A stretch of DNA of 64,000 nt, taken from NCBI RefSeq assembly GCF_012911935.1, contig NZ_JAAXLA010000005.1, positions 62,001-126,000 on the forward strand, read 5' to 3'. This stretch comes from Pseudonocardia acidicola. Lineage in GTDB: Bacteria > Actinomycetota > Actinomycetes > Mycobacteriales > Pseudonocardiaceae. The position numbers and the translations under genes are program-made. Positions 43,142-51,511 of the stretch are shown one piece after another (positions within the stretch are counted from its first letter, which is position 1; each line of letters opens with the position of its first letter). The notes under the pieces were generated by a model, which was given only the letters and a program-made list of their open reading frames with translations, was not told the origin of the DNA and did no database searches.

Positions 43142-44226
43142 TCCTCCAGGCAGGCGTGACCGCGCTCGACGACGTGCGGCACCAGGCCGCCGATGCGGTC
43201 GAAGCCGGCCCCGACGGTCTCGCCGCGGGTGTGCCGGTAATGGATGCCCTCGCAGATCACCGCGAGCTTGTAGTGGGCGAAGGCGAGGTACCAGGACAGC
43301 GCGCCGAGGTCGGCTCCGGTGCCGGTCGCGTACCGGTCGAGCAGTCGGGCGCGGCGCGGAAACGCAGGATGGTCGCCCGGGGTGGCGGTGATGACGGTCT
43401 CCAGACCGCTGACCCCGTCCCAGAACATGATGGTGGCGGCGAGGTCGGTGAGGGGATCCCCGAGCGTGGCCATCTCCCAGTCCAGGACCGCGCGCACCCG
43501 CGCCGGGCCGTGGGCGTCGATGATGACGTTGTCGAGCCGGTAGTCGCCGTGCACGATCGCGGCCGGCGCCTGCGGCGGGGTGGTGGCGACGAGCCGGTCA
43601 CCGAGCCGGTCGAATCCGGGGATCTCGCGGGAGCAGGAGGCGTCGAGCTGGGCTCGCCAGCGGCGCAGCTGACGGTCGAGGTAGCCGGCGGGCCGTCCGA
43701 AGTCTGAGAGGCCGACGGCCGCGGGATCGGTAGTGTGCAGCGCCACGAGGGCGTCGATCAGGGCGTCGGCCATCTTCGTGGCCGTGGCGCGGGAGCATGC
43801 GGCGAGCTGGTCGTCGTCGCGGTGGACGATGCCGTCGACGTGCTCCATGAGGTAGAAGGGCGCCCCGATGACATCGGAGGTGTCGCAGCGGGTCACGGTG
43901 CGCGGCACCGGGACCGCCGAGTCGGCCAGCGCGGTGAGCACGCGGTGTTCGCGGCTCATGTCGTGCGCCGTGGCCAGCACGTGCCCAAGCGGGGGGCGGC
44001 GTAGCACCCAGCGGTGGATGTCGTCGGTGACGGAGTAGGTGAGGTTCGAGCGCCCGCCGGCGAGTAGCCGGGCGCGCAGCGGGCCTGCCGGGTGTGCGCC
44101 GGTGTCGGGCAGCTGGCGCAGGTGGCGCGCGAGGGCGGTGAGGTCGAGTCCGGGCAGGTCGGGAGCCGCGGGGGCCGTGCCGGAGCCGGTGGCTCCGGCA
44201 CGGCCCGCGCGCGGGACGGTGTTCAC
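43138..44226 (-). CDS. APH-fold phosphotransferase (ACAD10/11 kinase-domain partner)
   Basis: The 362-residue protein has a kinase-like fold: RLLAGGRSNLTYSVTDD (nucleotide loop), catalytic IVHGDYRLDNVIIDAHGPAR (H-G-D-x-x-x-D-N) and VLDWEMATLGDPLTDLAATI (D-W-E). It matches aminoglycoside-phosphotransferase-like proteins that pair with acyl-CoA dehydrogenases. It probably phosphorylates the 4-hydroxyl of an acyl-CoA, the first half-reaction described for ACAD10/11. Substrate here is unproven. Confidence 0.85.
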   Translation of the reverse strand: MNTVPRAGRAGATGSGTAPAAPDLPGLDLTALARHLRQLPDTGAHPAGPLRARLLAGGRSNLTYSVTDDIHRWVLRRPPLGHVLATAHDMSREHRVLTALADSAVPVPRTVTRCDTSDVIGAPFYLMEHVDGIVHRDDDQLAACSRATATKMADALIDALVALHTTDPAAVGLSDFGRPAGYLDRQLRRWRAQLDASCSREIPGFDRLGDRLVATTPPQAPAAIVHGDYRLDNVIIDAHGPARVRAVLDWEMATLGDPLTDLAATIMFWDGVSGLETVITATPGDHPAFPRRARLLDRYATGTGADLGALSWYLAFAHYKLAVICEGIHYRHTRGETVGAGFDRIGGLVPHVVERGHACLED

Positions 44227-44236
44227 GTCGTGCGGC

Positions 44237-45325
44237 TCACTTCGCCGGCGGGAGGACGCGGCGCTCGATCAGGACCCGCAGCCAGTGCCGGAAGGATTCC
44301 TCGGTGTCCCAGGTCTCGGTGAACCCGGCCTGCTTGATCTTCACGGTGCTGACGAAGGCCGGAGGCGGGGGCTCCTCGGCGCCGTAGGCCATGCAGAAGT
44401 CGGCGTAGTGGTGCGACTCGCCGAGGATGTCGGTGATGCTGTTCTGCCGCAGCCCGTACTTGGCGACGATCTTGTCCCACACGTCGGCCTTGGTGGGCAG
44501 GTACTCGCCCAGCGACACCGGCTTGTCCGGGCCGAGCTCGACGCCGAGCTCCTCGGCGAACGCCGGCCACAGGTCACGCCAGGCGAAGACCTCGCCGTTG
44601 GTGAGGTTGAAGTGCTGGCCCGCCGCCGCGGGCGTCTCGGCGGCCCAGCGGATCGCCCCGGCCACCAGCCGGCAGTCCACGGCCTCCCAGACGTAGGGGA
44701 TCCCGCCGGGGAAGCCGAAGGGGCGGCCCTCCTCCTTGCAGATCGCTGCGTAGACGCCGATGACCGGGGGCAGGTTCATCACCACGCCGGTGCTCGGGCC
44801 GACGATCAGCTGCGGGCGGAAGATCGTGACGTCGAAGCCCTTGGCCGCGGACTTGTCCTTGATGTAGTCCTCCTGCAGCCAGTAGAAGTTCGCGTGGTCG
44901 TCCCGTGGGAAGCGCTCGCGGGCCGGCACGGGCATCGGGTGCAGGTGGATGCCGTAGGCCTTCGTTCCCTGCAGCAGCGTGACGTGCTTGAGATTCGCGA
45001 CCTCGGCCAGCGGTTCGATCAGGTTGCGCAGCATGGCCAGGTTGGTGTCCATCTGGTCCGGCTCGGTCCAGCCCGCGATCAGGCCCGGCTTCTCGTAGAC
45101 CGCGGTGTAGACCACGTGCGTGACCCGGCTCAGCCCCTGGACCGCCGCCTGTGTGCCGGCCTCGTCCTGCAGGTTGATCGGGAGGTGCTGGAAGGGCTTG
45201 TCGCTGAACACCTCGGGCTTGCGCCGGGAGACCGCGATGACCTCCCAGCCGTCGTCGAGGAACTTGTCGACGGTGGCGGCGCCGACCAGACCGCTGGCCC
45301 CGGCGATGAGAACGGTATTCGCCAT
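44237..45325 (-). CDS. PRISE-type enone reductase (progesterone 5-beta-reductase/iridoid-synthase-like SDR)
   Basis: The 362-residue protein is an atypical short-chain dehydrogenase: GASGLVG (9-15) for NAD(P), LQGTKAYG (118-125) with the conserved Lys122, and NFYWLQEDY (146-154), the NFYxxxED motif diagnostic of PRISE enzymes, with the catalytic Tyr148. PRISEs reduce 1,4-enones and reductively cyclise 8-oxogeranial. FRPQLIVGPSTG and NLTNGEVFAWRDLWPAFAEE agree. In this operon it may saturate an enone or enal before or after CoA activation. It starts 10 nt upstream of the APH gene. Confidence 0.82.
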   Translation of the reverse strand: MANTVLIAGASGLVGAATVDKFLDDGWEVIAVSRRKPEVFSDKPFQHLPINLQDEAGTQAAVQGLSRVTHVVYTAVYEKPGLIAGWTEPDQMDTNLAMLRNLIEPLAEVANLKHVTLLQGTKAYGIHLHPMPVPARERFPRDDHANFYWLQEDYIKDKSAAKGFDVTIFRPQLIVGPSTGVVMNLPPVIGVYAAICKEEGRPFGFPGGIPYVWEAVDCRLVAGAIRWAAETPAAAGQHFNLTNGEVFAWRDLWPAFAEELGVELGPDKPVSLGEYLPTKADVWDKIVAKYGLRQNSITDILGESHHYADFCMAYGAEEPPPPAFVSTVKIKQAGFTETWDTEESFRHWLRVLIERRVLPPAK

Positions 45326-45440
45326 TGCGCTCTCTCCTGTGAGTAGGCGTGGAGAAACTGCGGCGCCGGCCGGATGGCCGGCGCCGCAATGGGTGTCGAG
45401 CGGTGCGCCGGGCCCACGGGGGCGAGCCCGGCGCGTGGAG

Positions 45441-47096
45441 TTAGCCGCGGGTGCGCAGTTCGCGGCGGAGCAGCTTGCCGGTGACGGTCTTGGGGATGTC
45501 GTCGAGGATCTCGACCTGCCGCGGGTACTTGTAGGCGGCCATGCGTTCCTTGGTGAACGCGATCAGCTCCTCGGGAGTGGCCGTCTTACCCGGGCGCAGG
45601 CTCACGAAGGCCTTGACGGTCTCGCCGCGGTACTCGTCCGGCACCCCGACCACAGCGGCCTCGCGCACCGCGTCGTGCTCGTAGAGCACGTCCTCGACCT
45701 CCCGTGGCCACACCTTGTAGCCGCCCGCGTTGATCTGGTCCTTCTTGCGGTCGACGATGTAGAACCAGCCCTGGGCGTCCATGTAGCCGACGTCGCCGGT
45801 GTGCAGCGCCCCGTCGGGCAGCGCCTTCGCGGTTTCGCCGGGCTTGTTCCAGTACCCCGCCACGACCTGGGGGCCGGCGGTGACCAGTTCGCCGATCTCG
45901 CCGGGTGGCAGGTCTTTGCCCTCGTCGTCGACGATGCGGACCACGGTGTTGTAGATCGGCACCCCGACCGAGAGCGCCCCGGAGGCCGGGTCGACCGGCG
46001 CCTCGGCGCCGAGCGGGACGGCGTGCGAGGGCGAGGTCGTCTCGGTCAGCCCGTAGATGTTGTGGATGTAGTGCCCGAACGTGTCCTGGAACGCCGTGAC
46101 CGTGCTCGGGGGGATCGGGGCGCCGCCGGAGTAGATCTTCGTCAGGCTCGCGAGGGCGTCCTTGTCCGCGTTCGGCGCGTTCATCAGCGCGATGAACACG
46201 GTGATCGAGCCGACCGTGAAGGTGGCCTGCTCGGCGTGGATGGTCTCGATCGTCACCGCCGGGTCGAGCCGGTACATCAGCACCAAGGGGGCCCCGACCA
46301 GCAGCGAGATGGCGATGTGGCCGACCAGCCCGGTGATGTGGAACAACGGGGCGATGCCGAGGATCACGTCGTCCGGGCCGAGGCCGATCCAGTCCCGGTA
46401 GGTCTGGGCGTTGAACACCACGTTGCGGTGCGTGGTCATCGCGCCCTTCGGCGGGCCCGTGGTGCCGGAGGTGTAGGTCAGGAACGCCACGTCATCGGGT
46501 CCGAGCGAGACGGCAGGCGGGGCCTGGCCGCGGAACCGCTGCAGCAGCTCGGCCATGTCGAGGGTGCCCGCGCAGGCGATGCGCTCGACGCCGGCGAAGA
46601 TCCGCGGGTCGTTGCGGGTCTGGTACTCCAGCTCCGAGGTGGTGATCACCGTCCGCACATCGGTGTTCGGCACCACCGTGGCGGCGACGTCGCGATACAG
46701 GCTCTCCAGGCACACCAGCACCGTCGCGCCGGAGTCGGTCAGGAGCTGTTCGAGCTCACGCTCCTTGTTCATCGGGTTGATCGAGACCGCGATGCCACCG
46801 GCCTTCCAGGTCCCGATCTGGGCGATGACGAACTGCGGCACGTTCTGGGCGTAGATCGCCACCCGCTCCCCGGCGCCGAACCCGGCGTCGGCCAGCCCGG
46901 CGGCGAAGGTGTCGGTCAGCTCGTCGAGCTCGCGCAGGGTGATCCGGCCGTCGAAGTAGCGGATGGCGTCCGCCTCCGGGGACCGGGCCACCGATGCGCG
47001 GAACATCTCGACGGCGTTGTCGAACTCGACCGTGATCTCTGCGGGCTGGCCCGGCGCGTACCGGTCCAGCCACGCCTTGTCGTCGTACACGCTCAT
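45441..47096 (-). CDS. Long/medium-chain acyl-CoA synthetase (AMP-forming)
   Basis: From ATG 47096 the 551-residue protein has the ANL-superfamily motifs: YTSGTTGPPKG (208-218), YGLTETTSP, YMDAQGWFYIVDRKKD and the catalytic lysine region PKTVTGKLLRRELR at the C-terminus. It activates a carboxylic acid to acyl-adenylate and then acyl-CoA. The start follows GAGAGGCACTCCG. It is second in the operon, 11 nt after the cyclase gene. Confidence 0.9.
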   Translation of the reverse strand: MSVYDDKAWLDRYAPGQPAEITVEFDNAVEMFRASVARSPEADAIRYFDGRITLRELDELTDTFAAGLADAGFGAGERVAIYAQNVPQFVIAQIGTWKAGGIAVSINPMNKERELEQLLTDSGATVLVCLESLYRDVAATVVPNTDVRTVITTSELEYQTRNDPRIFAGVERIACAGTLDMAELLQRFRGQAPPAVSLGPDDVAFLTYTSGTTGPPKGAMTTHRNVVFNAQTYRDWIGLGPDDVILGIAPLFHITGLVGHIAISLLVGAPLVLMYRLDPAVTIETIHAEQATFTVGSITVFIALMNAPNADKDALASLTKIYSGGAPIPPSTVTAFQDTFGHYIHNIYGLTETTSPSHAVPLGAEAPVDPASGALSVGVPIYNTVVRIVDDEGKDLPPGEIGELVTAGPQVVAGYWNKPGETAKALPDGALHTGDVGYMDAQGWFYIVDRKKDQINAGGYKVWPREVEDVLYEHDAVREAAVVGVPDEYRGETVKAFVSLRPGKTATPEELIAFTKERMAAYKYPRQVEILDDIPKTVTGKLLRRELRTRG

Positions 47097-47107
47097 CGGA
47101 GTGCCTC

Positions 47108-48076
47108 TCAGCGGATGGCGATGGGGTTCACCGGGGCGCCGGTGCCCTTGACGACCTTCAGCGGCGCGGCGGCGTAGAGGAAGCTCCAGCGCCCGTCGGC
47201 GGCGCACGCGTCGGCCAGGTCGTCGAGCCAGGCGATCTCGGTGAGGGTGACGCCCAGGTTGCGCATCAGCGCGCAGTGCAGCGGCAGCGCGATCCCGCTG
47301 TCGGGCTCGTAGGTGACCTCGTTGGCGATCGTGTCGGTGACCAGGTTGGGGATCTCCGTCCGCTGGAACCACTCGACGAGCTCGCGGGAGTAGGTCAGAC
47401 CGGGCTCGTTGAAGCCCTCGTAGAAGCTCTCCTTGCTGTCGATCTGGTACCAGTACTTCATCCAGCCGGTGCGGATCAGCAGGATGTCGTGCGGCTCGAT
47501 GGTCACGCCCTGGGCCTTGGCGGCGGCCTCCAGGTCGTCGTGGTCGAACGTCTCACCCTTGTCCAGCCACTGCTTGCCGCGGTGGCGCGCCATGTCGATG
47601 AGCACCCCGCGCCCGACGACGCCCTTCTCCGCGATCGGCAGCACCGAGGCCTTGTCCATCGCCTCGACCGTGGTGCGGGCGTCGTAGCCGTTCCACAGCT
47701 TGCCGTCGTACCAGACGTGGCCCAGCGCGTCGTACTGCGTGGAACCCTGCAGGAAGATCAGCGCGGTGTCGTCGGCGTAGTGCAGCCCACCGGGGAACTG
47801 CGGGGCGCCCTCGCCGTCCCAGGTCGACTCGTCCATCACGTTCTGCCGCTGGATGCCCTCGCGGCCGGGCCACAGCGGGTCGCCGGGGCCGTCGGTGCGG
47901 CCCATCTGGATCTGCAGCGTGAACACCTCGCCGGAACGGATGTGCTGCACACCACGCAGCACCTCCCCGGCGTCGAGGTAGTTGAGGCAGCCCAGCTCGT
48001 CGTCCGGACCCCACTTGCCCCAGTTGCTCGGGGCGTCAGCGCCCAGGAACTCTCCCATCGCGGGGGCGTCAGACAT
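47108..48076 (-). CDS. Cyclase-family metal hydrolase (kynurenine-formamidase-like)
   Basis: The 322-residue protein from ATG 48076 (AAGGAGACGACG upstream) carries family motifs: NWGKWGPDDELGCLNYLDA, then QYDALGHVWYDGKLWNGYDA (a D-x-x-x-H variant of the HxGTHxDxPxH metal motif), VVGRGVLIDMARHRGK, DILLIRTGWMKYWY and PLHCALMRNLGVTLTEIAWL. These Mn/Zn hydrolases open lactams, lactones or formamides. As first gene of the operon it may open a ring or hydrolyse an ester ahead of CoA ligation. Confidence 0.8.
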   Translation of the reverse strand: MSDAPAMGEFLGADAPSNWGKWGPDDELGCLNYLDAGEVLRGVQHIRSGEVFTLQIQMGRTDGPGDPLWPGREGIQRQNVMDESTWDGEGAPQFPGGLHYADDTALIFLQGSTQYDALGHVWYDGKLWNGYDARTTVEAMDKASVLPIAEKGVVGRGVLIDMARHRGKQWLDKGETFDHDDLEAAAKAQGVTIEPHDILLIRTGWMKYWYQIDSKESFYEGFNEPGLTYSRELVEWFQRTEIPNLVTDTIANEVTYEPDSGIALPLHCALMRNLGVTLTEIAWLDDLADACAADGRWSFLYAAAPLKVVKGTGAPVNPIAIR

Positions 48077-48132
48077 CGTCGTCTCCTTACAGCTACTGAA
48101 CACTTGCGGCCAGGGCGAGCGTTCGCACGGCC

Positions 48133-48225
48133 CGCGTTTAGCAGATGATGCAGGTCACCCTTCTACCCGTCAATACCCGGATGACTTGCCAGCAGAGCCA
48201 CATATGTTCAGTTAAGCTAAACGCG
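48133..48225. promoter_or_regulatory. Divergent promoter with 10-bp inverted half-sites
   Basis: CGCGTTTAGC (48133-48142) and GCTAAACGCG (48216-48225) are exact reverse complements, 73 nt apart, one near each start in the gap between the cyclase operon and the XRE-TetR gene. Within the second, GTTAAGCTAAAC is itself roughly symmetrical. It is a candidate site for looping or paired binding by the adjacent dual-HTH regulator. Confidence 0.55.
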
Positions 48226-48236
48226 AGCGAGAGGGG

Positions 48237-49160
48237 GTGGCCGTGGCCGCCAACGATGGGCAGGCGCGAACCGGGGCGGATGCGACACTCGGGGCTCAGG
48301 TCCGCGCCGCCCGGGTCGCAAAGAACATCAGCCTGCGCGCGCTGGCCCGCCTCCTGGGGGTCAGCCCGGCGACGATCAGCCAGATCGAAACCGGCCGAAC
48401 CGGCCTCAGCGTCGTGCGCCTCGGCCAGATCGCCGACGCGCTGCAGCTCACCGTGCCGCAGATCCTCGACATCGTCGTGGACCCTGCAGCACCGGAACCT
48501 CCGTACGCTTCATCGCCGCCGAGTTCACCGCCCGTGTCGAGCCCGACGGCTGACAGCGACGGCCCGTCGCACTGGCGTACCTACGGGCCGCTGGACTTGG
48601 ATCCCGTGCTTCGTGCGGCGCTCGAGGAGATCCTGCAAATCGGCTACCACGGCGCGACCGTGCGCGGAATCGCCTCCCGGTGCGGCCTCTCGGTCTCCGG
48701 GCTCTATCACTACTACACGAGCAAGCAGCACATGCTGCTCACGATCCTCGACCGCACCATGACCGAGCTGCTGCAACGCGCCGAAGCCGCGCGCCGCGAC
48801 GGCCGCGATCCCGTCGAGCGGTTCAGCCTGCTCATCGAGCACCTCGCCCTGTTCCACACCCATCGTCGCGAGCTCGGCTTCGTCGGCGCGAGCGAGATGC
48901 GCAGCTTCGACACCGAGAACCGCATCAAGATCGCCAACATGCGGACCCACCAACAGCGCATGGTCGACGAGGAGGTCGAGGCCGCCGTCGAAGAGGGGAA
49001 GTTCCGCACCCACCATCCCCACGAGGCTTCCCGGGCTGTCGTCACCATGTGTACCGCACTGCCCAACTGGTGGCGACCCGACGGCCCCCTGAGCCCCGAA
49101 GATGTCGCCGAGCAATACGTCGGCTTCGCCCTCGACCTCATGCAGTACAAGTCGTCCTGA
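48237..49160 (+). CDS. Regulator fusing an XRE helix-turn-helix to a TetR repressor
   Basis: The 307-residue protein has two separate DNA-binding domains. Residues 18-75 are an XRE/Cro HTH (VRAARVAKNISLRALARLLG, VSPATISQIETGRTGLSVVR, LGQIADALQLTV). After a Pro/Ser linker, residues 120-165 are a TetR HTH (VLRAALEEILQIGYHGATVR, GIASRCGLSVSGLYHYYTSK) with a TetR ligand domain of the KstR/acyl-CoA-sensing kind. It probably senses an acyl-CoA from the divergent operon. It starts at GTG 48237 or 48243. Confidence 0.85.
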   Translation: MAVAANDGQARTGADATLGAQVRAARVAKNISLRALARLLGVSPATISQIETGRTGLSVVRLGQIADALQLTVPQILDIVVDPAAPEPPYASSPPSSPPVSSPTADSDGPSHWRTYGPLDLDPVLRAALEEILQIGYHGATVRGIASRCGLSVSGLYHYYTSKQHMLLTILDRTMTELLQRAEAARRDGRDPVERFSLLIEHLALFHTHRRELGFVGASEMRSFDTENRIKIANMRTHQQRMVDEEVEAAVEEGKFRTHHPHEASRAVVTMCTALPNWWRPDGPLSPEDVAEQYVGFALDLMQYKSS

Positions 49161-49319
49161 ACGCGCACCGTGGAGCGCCAGCCGGCCCAGCGGTGCACAC
49201 GATGTGATCAGGTCATTGCGGCCGCCACACGGGGTCGCCGGCCGCATCCTGGTCAACACCGGCGCCCCAGCCCTCGGCCTCCAATTGATTACATGCCTTT
49301 ACTGAGCTCCCCTCCACCC

Positions 49320-49350
49320 GAAAACGATTGCCGATATAATCCGCCTTATG
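49320..49350 (+). promoter_or_regulatory. Recurrent 26-nt motif, copy D
   Basis: GAAAACGATTGCCGAT-AT-AATC, then CGCCTT and ATG at 49348; a 2-nt insertion relative to copies A and B. It lies between the 3' ends of two convergent genes, where no promoter would be expected. Confidence 0.55.
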
Positions 49351-49369
49351 GCAGTTCGAGTACGAGCCT

Positions 49370-50404
49370 CTACCCAGCTGCTGTCGACGAACGGGCCTGC
49401 TGGCTGTTCGAGTGTTCGAGCCTAAGGCGACTACCGACGCCTGCCAGAATCTGATAAGACTGGCGCCGCGCGACGTGGTCGAAAATCGGGCTCGTGACGA
49501 TCAGCTCGTTGGCGTTCGTCTTGTCGATCACAGCCTGCAGCCCCTCCCGTATCGTTTCAGGTCCACCGATTACGTAGCCCGGAGTCAGCTCTGCGAGGCG
49601 GCCTCTTTCGTCGTCGCTGTACGGGTAGGCTGCGGCATCGACCGGACTTGGAAGTCGAATTCGTTTTCCAAGTCGGCGACTGAGAATCTTCAACCGGATC
49701 GAGCCGGCAAGCCACTCGGCCCGCGAGTCCGTTTCGGCTGCGATCACCGGCACCGCCAGCACGACATACGGTGCGTGGCCATCCCTCGCCGCTGTGAACC
49801 GGGAGCGGTACTTATGCACTGCGTCGACCGCAGCATCGGGGTTGAGGTGGGCAGCGAAGGCGTATCGCAGTCCCAATGACCCGGCCAGAGCCGCACTCTC
49901 CGAGCCGGACCCCAGCATCCATATCTCCGGCACGTTGCCGACCGCTGGCACCACGTTGATACCGCCCGGCTGCGGCGGCGAGAAATACTGAAGGAGCTCT
50001 TCTATCTGCTCGGTGAGGCTCTTTGCGTTTCGGTCCACCTCCGGCCGGACGCGCTCGACAACTTTCTTAGAGCCTCCGGGGGCACGCCCCACGCCCAAGT
50101 CGATACGGCCGGGATGAAAAATTTCGAGCGTGCCGAATTGCTCCGCGATGAGTATGGGAGGGTGGTTCGGCAGCAGGATGCCGCCCGATCCGACACGGAT
50201 GCGGGTTGTAGCACCAGCCACCTCGCTGATGATCACGGACGTGGCACAGCTAGCGACGCCCTTCATGCCGTGATGCTCGGCTACCCAGTAACGACGGTAG
50301 CCGAGGCTGTCCGCCAGGGACGCAAGGTCCACTGCATTGCGGAGCGCCTCGCGGGCGGTCGAACCTTCCACTACGGGCGCCGTATCAAGGACAGAGAGAG
50401 CCAT
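49370..50404 (-). CDS. LLM-class flavin-dependent oxidoreductase (luciferase-like)
   Basis: From ATG 50404 (MALSVLDTAPVVEGSTAREA) the 344-residue protein is a bacterial-luciferase-fold TIM barrel: LASLADSLGYRRYWVAEHHG, GSGGILLPNHPPILIAEQFG, TLEIFHPGRIDLGVGRAPGG, then EIWMLGSGSESAALAGSLGL and TPGYVIGGPETIREGLQAVI. These use FMNH2 or F420. In-frame ATGs at 50431 and 50449 would add non-conserved residues. Codon use is visibly less G/C-biased than its neighbours, hinting at separate origin. Substrate unknown; the last 20 residues may be over-read. Confidence 0.82.
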   Translation of the reverse strand: MALSVLDTAPVVEGSTAREALRNAVDLASLADSLGYRRYWVAEHHGMKGVASCATSVIISEVAGATTRIRVGSGGILLPNHPPILIAEQFGTLEIFHPGRIDLGVGRAPGGSKKVVERVRPEVDRNAKSLTEQIEELLQYFSPPQPGGINVVPAVGNVPEIWMLGSGSESAALAGSLGLRYAFAAHLNPDAAVDAVHKYRSRFTAARDGHAPYVVLAVPVIAAETDSRAEWLAGSIRLKILSRRLGKRIRLPSPVDAAAYPYSDDERGRLAELTPGYVIGGPETIREGLQAVIDKTNANELIVTSPIFDHVARRQSYQILAGVGSRLRLEHSNSQQARSSTAAG

Positions 50405-50990
50405 ATCACTCTGTAACCGGGTATGATTCATCGCCACTGTGCGCTCCATCCTTGCCTTGTTCAGCCCCTCCAACTCCTGCTGAAGTCTAATCCTCCACTG
50501 CGCTCGTTCCCGCCACCGAGGGACGAAACCTGGTTCCCATCGCAGATATGGCGCCTCAGCCAGCGATTCCGATTGCTCCGCCCAGCGTAGGCCGCGTTGC
50601 CGCTCTCGCAGTTTCAACGCGGACATAACTGCTTCGGCCACCGCTCGCACGTCTCTCGACCACTCCACCGGAGCGGCACTCTGCTAAAACTCCGCAAGAT
50701 GAGAGAGGCCATCGGAGATTTCGATTGTCATCCGCTCGAAACCTGGAGAGGGGGACGGATTTCCCCCTCGTCGTGCTCGCCCCGCTCTGTCGCAGCCGCA
50801 GATGCGGAAACTCCGTCATCAGCGTCCGCCAGAGCGGCTCCAATTGTTCCCGGTGTCGAGCCCACGTCCGCAGTTCAGGCCAGCGGGATCCTGGAAAGAC
50901 GACGTAGAGGATCTGGCGGACGAGGCAACATCGTTTACCCCATGACCATGGCACCGGTTCCGACGATGCCAGATGATGGCGATAGGGTGC
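50405..50990. other. 586-nt lower-G/C gap
   Basis: A minus-strand frame directly upstream of the luciferase-like gene (YLRWEPGFVPRWRERAQWRI then RLQQELEGLNKARMERTVAM) is protein-like but has no clear start or family. Further up no frame is convincing. The composition matches the luciferase-like gene, so this is probably part of the same imported segment. Confidence 0.35.
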
Positions 50991-51029
50991 GATAGCTCTC
51001 TGGGTCTCGGTACTTTCCCCAGAATCCTG

Positions 51030-51485
51030 GCGGCCCTGGCGATGGGATCAGCATCAGGGTGCGGGTCAGCTCAACCGCCACGGCACAGGACCCGGCAGCG
51101 GTGCTGAACACGTAGCCTGCCGCGACCACCGACGACGTCTCGTTGATCGCGGCACCCGTCCACGACCCGAACGCCTGCGGCCCCGAGCCCAGCAGGTGCC
51201 CGATCACAGGGAACGTGATGACGGCGACGCTGTTGAACGTGAAGATCGTCCGATGGCGTAAGCGACGTGGGTGTCCTTGGGTTCGAGCACGGCGCCGGCC
51301 GCCGCGATCGCCGACGCCCCGCCCATGCCGGTCCCTACGTCGACCAGGGTCTGGGTGTCGCCGCGGACACCGAGGAGGCGGCCCAGGAGGTAGACGCCGG
51401 CCAGCGCAACGGCCGGCGTGCCGAGCATGACCGGTAGCGAGCTGGCTCCGACCCTGACGATCCGGGCCAAGGACATGGGTGTCAA
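51030..51485 (-). pseudogene. YeiH/UPF0324-family transporter remnant
   Basis: The minus strand reads RIVRVGASSLPVMLGTPAVA, TLVDVGTGMGGASAIAAAGA and VLEPKDTHVAYAIGR, then after a frameshift near 51255 TIFTFNSVAVITFPVIGHLL, GSWTGAAINETSSVVAAGYV and ELTRTLMLIPS. These are membrane segments 5-9 of YeiH-type putative sulfate exporters (signature G.G.CGASAIAA...; here MGGASAIAA). Both termini are missing. Confidence 0.7.
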
Positions 51486-51511
51486 CGTTGCAGCCCGAGG
51501 AGAGCCGGGGA

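Noticed and set aside
45120-47177. A + strand open frame of 685 codons
   Set aside because: Antisense shadow of the acyl-CoA synthetase, which carries all ANL motifs on the minus strand.
24904-49350. Reading the recurrent motif as a WhiG/FliA (sigma-28) promoter because it contains GCCGATAA
   Set aside because: The -10 resembles the consensus, but no TAAA is found about 15 nt upstream in any copy, and the conserved GAAAACGATT has no place in that model.
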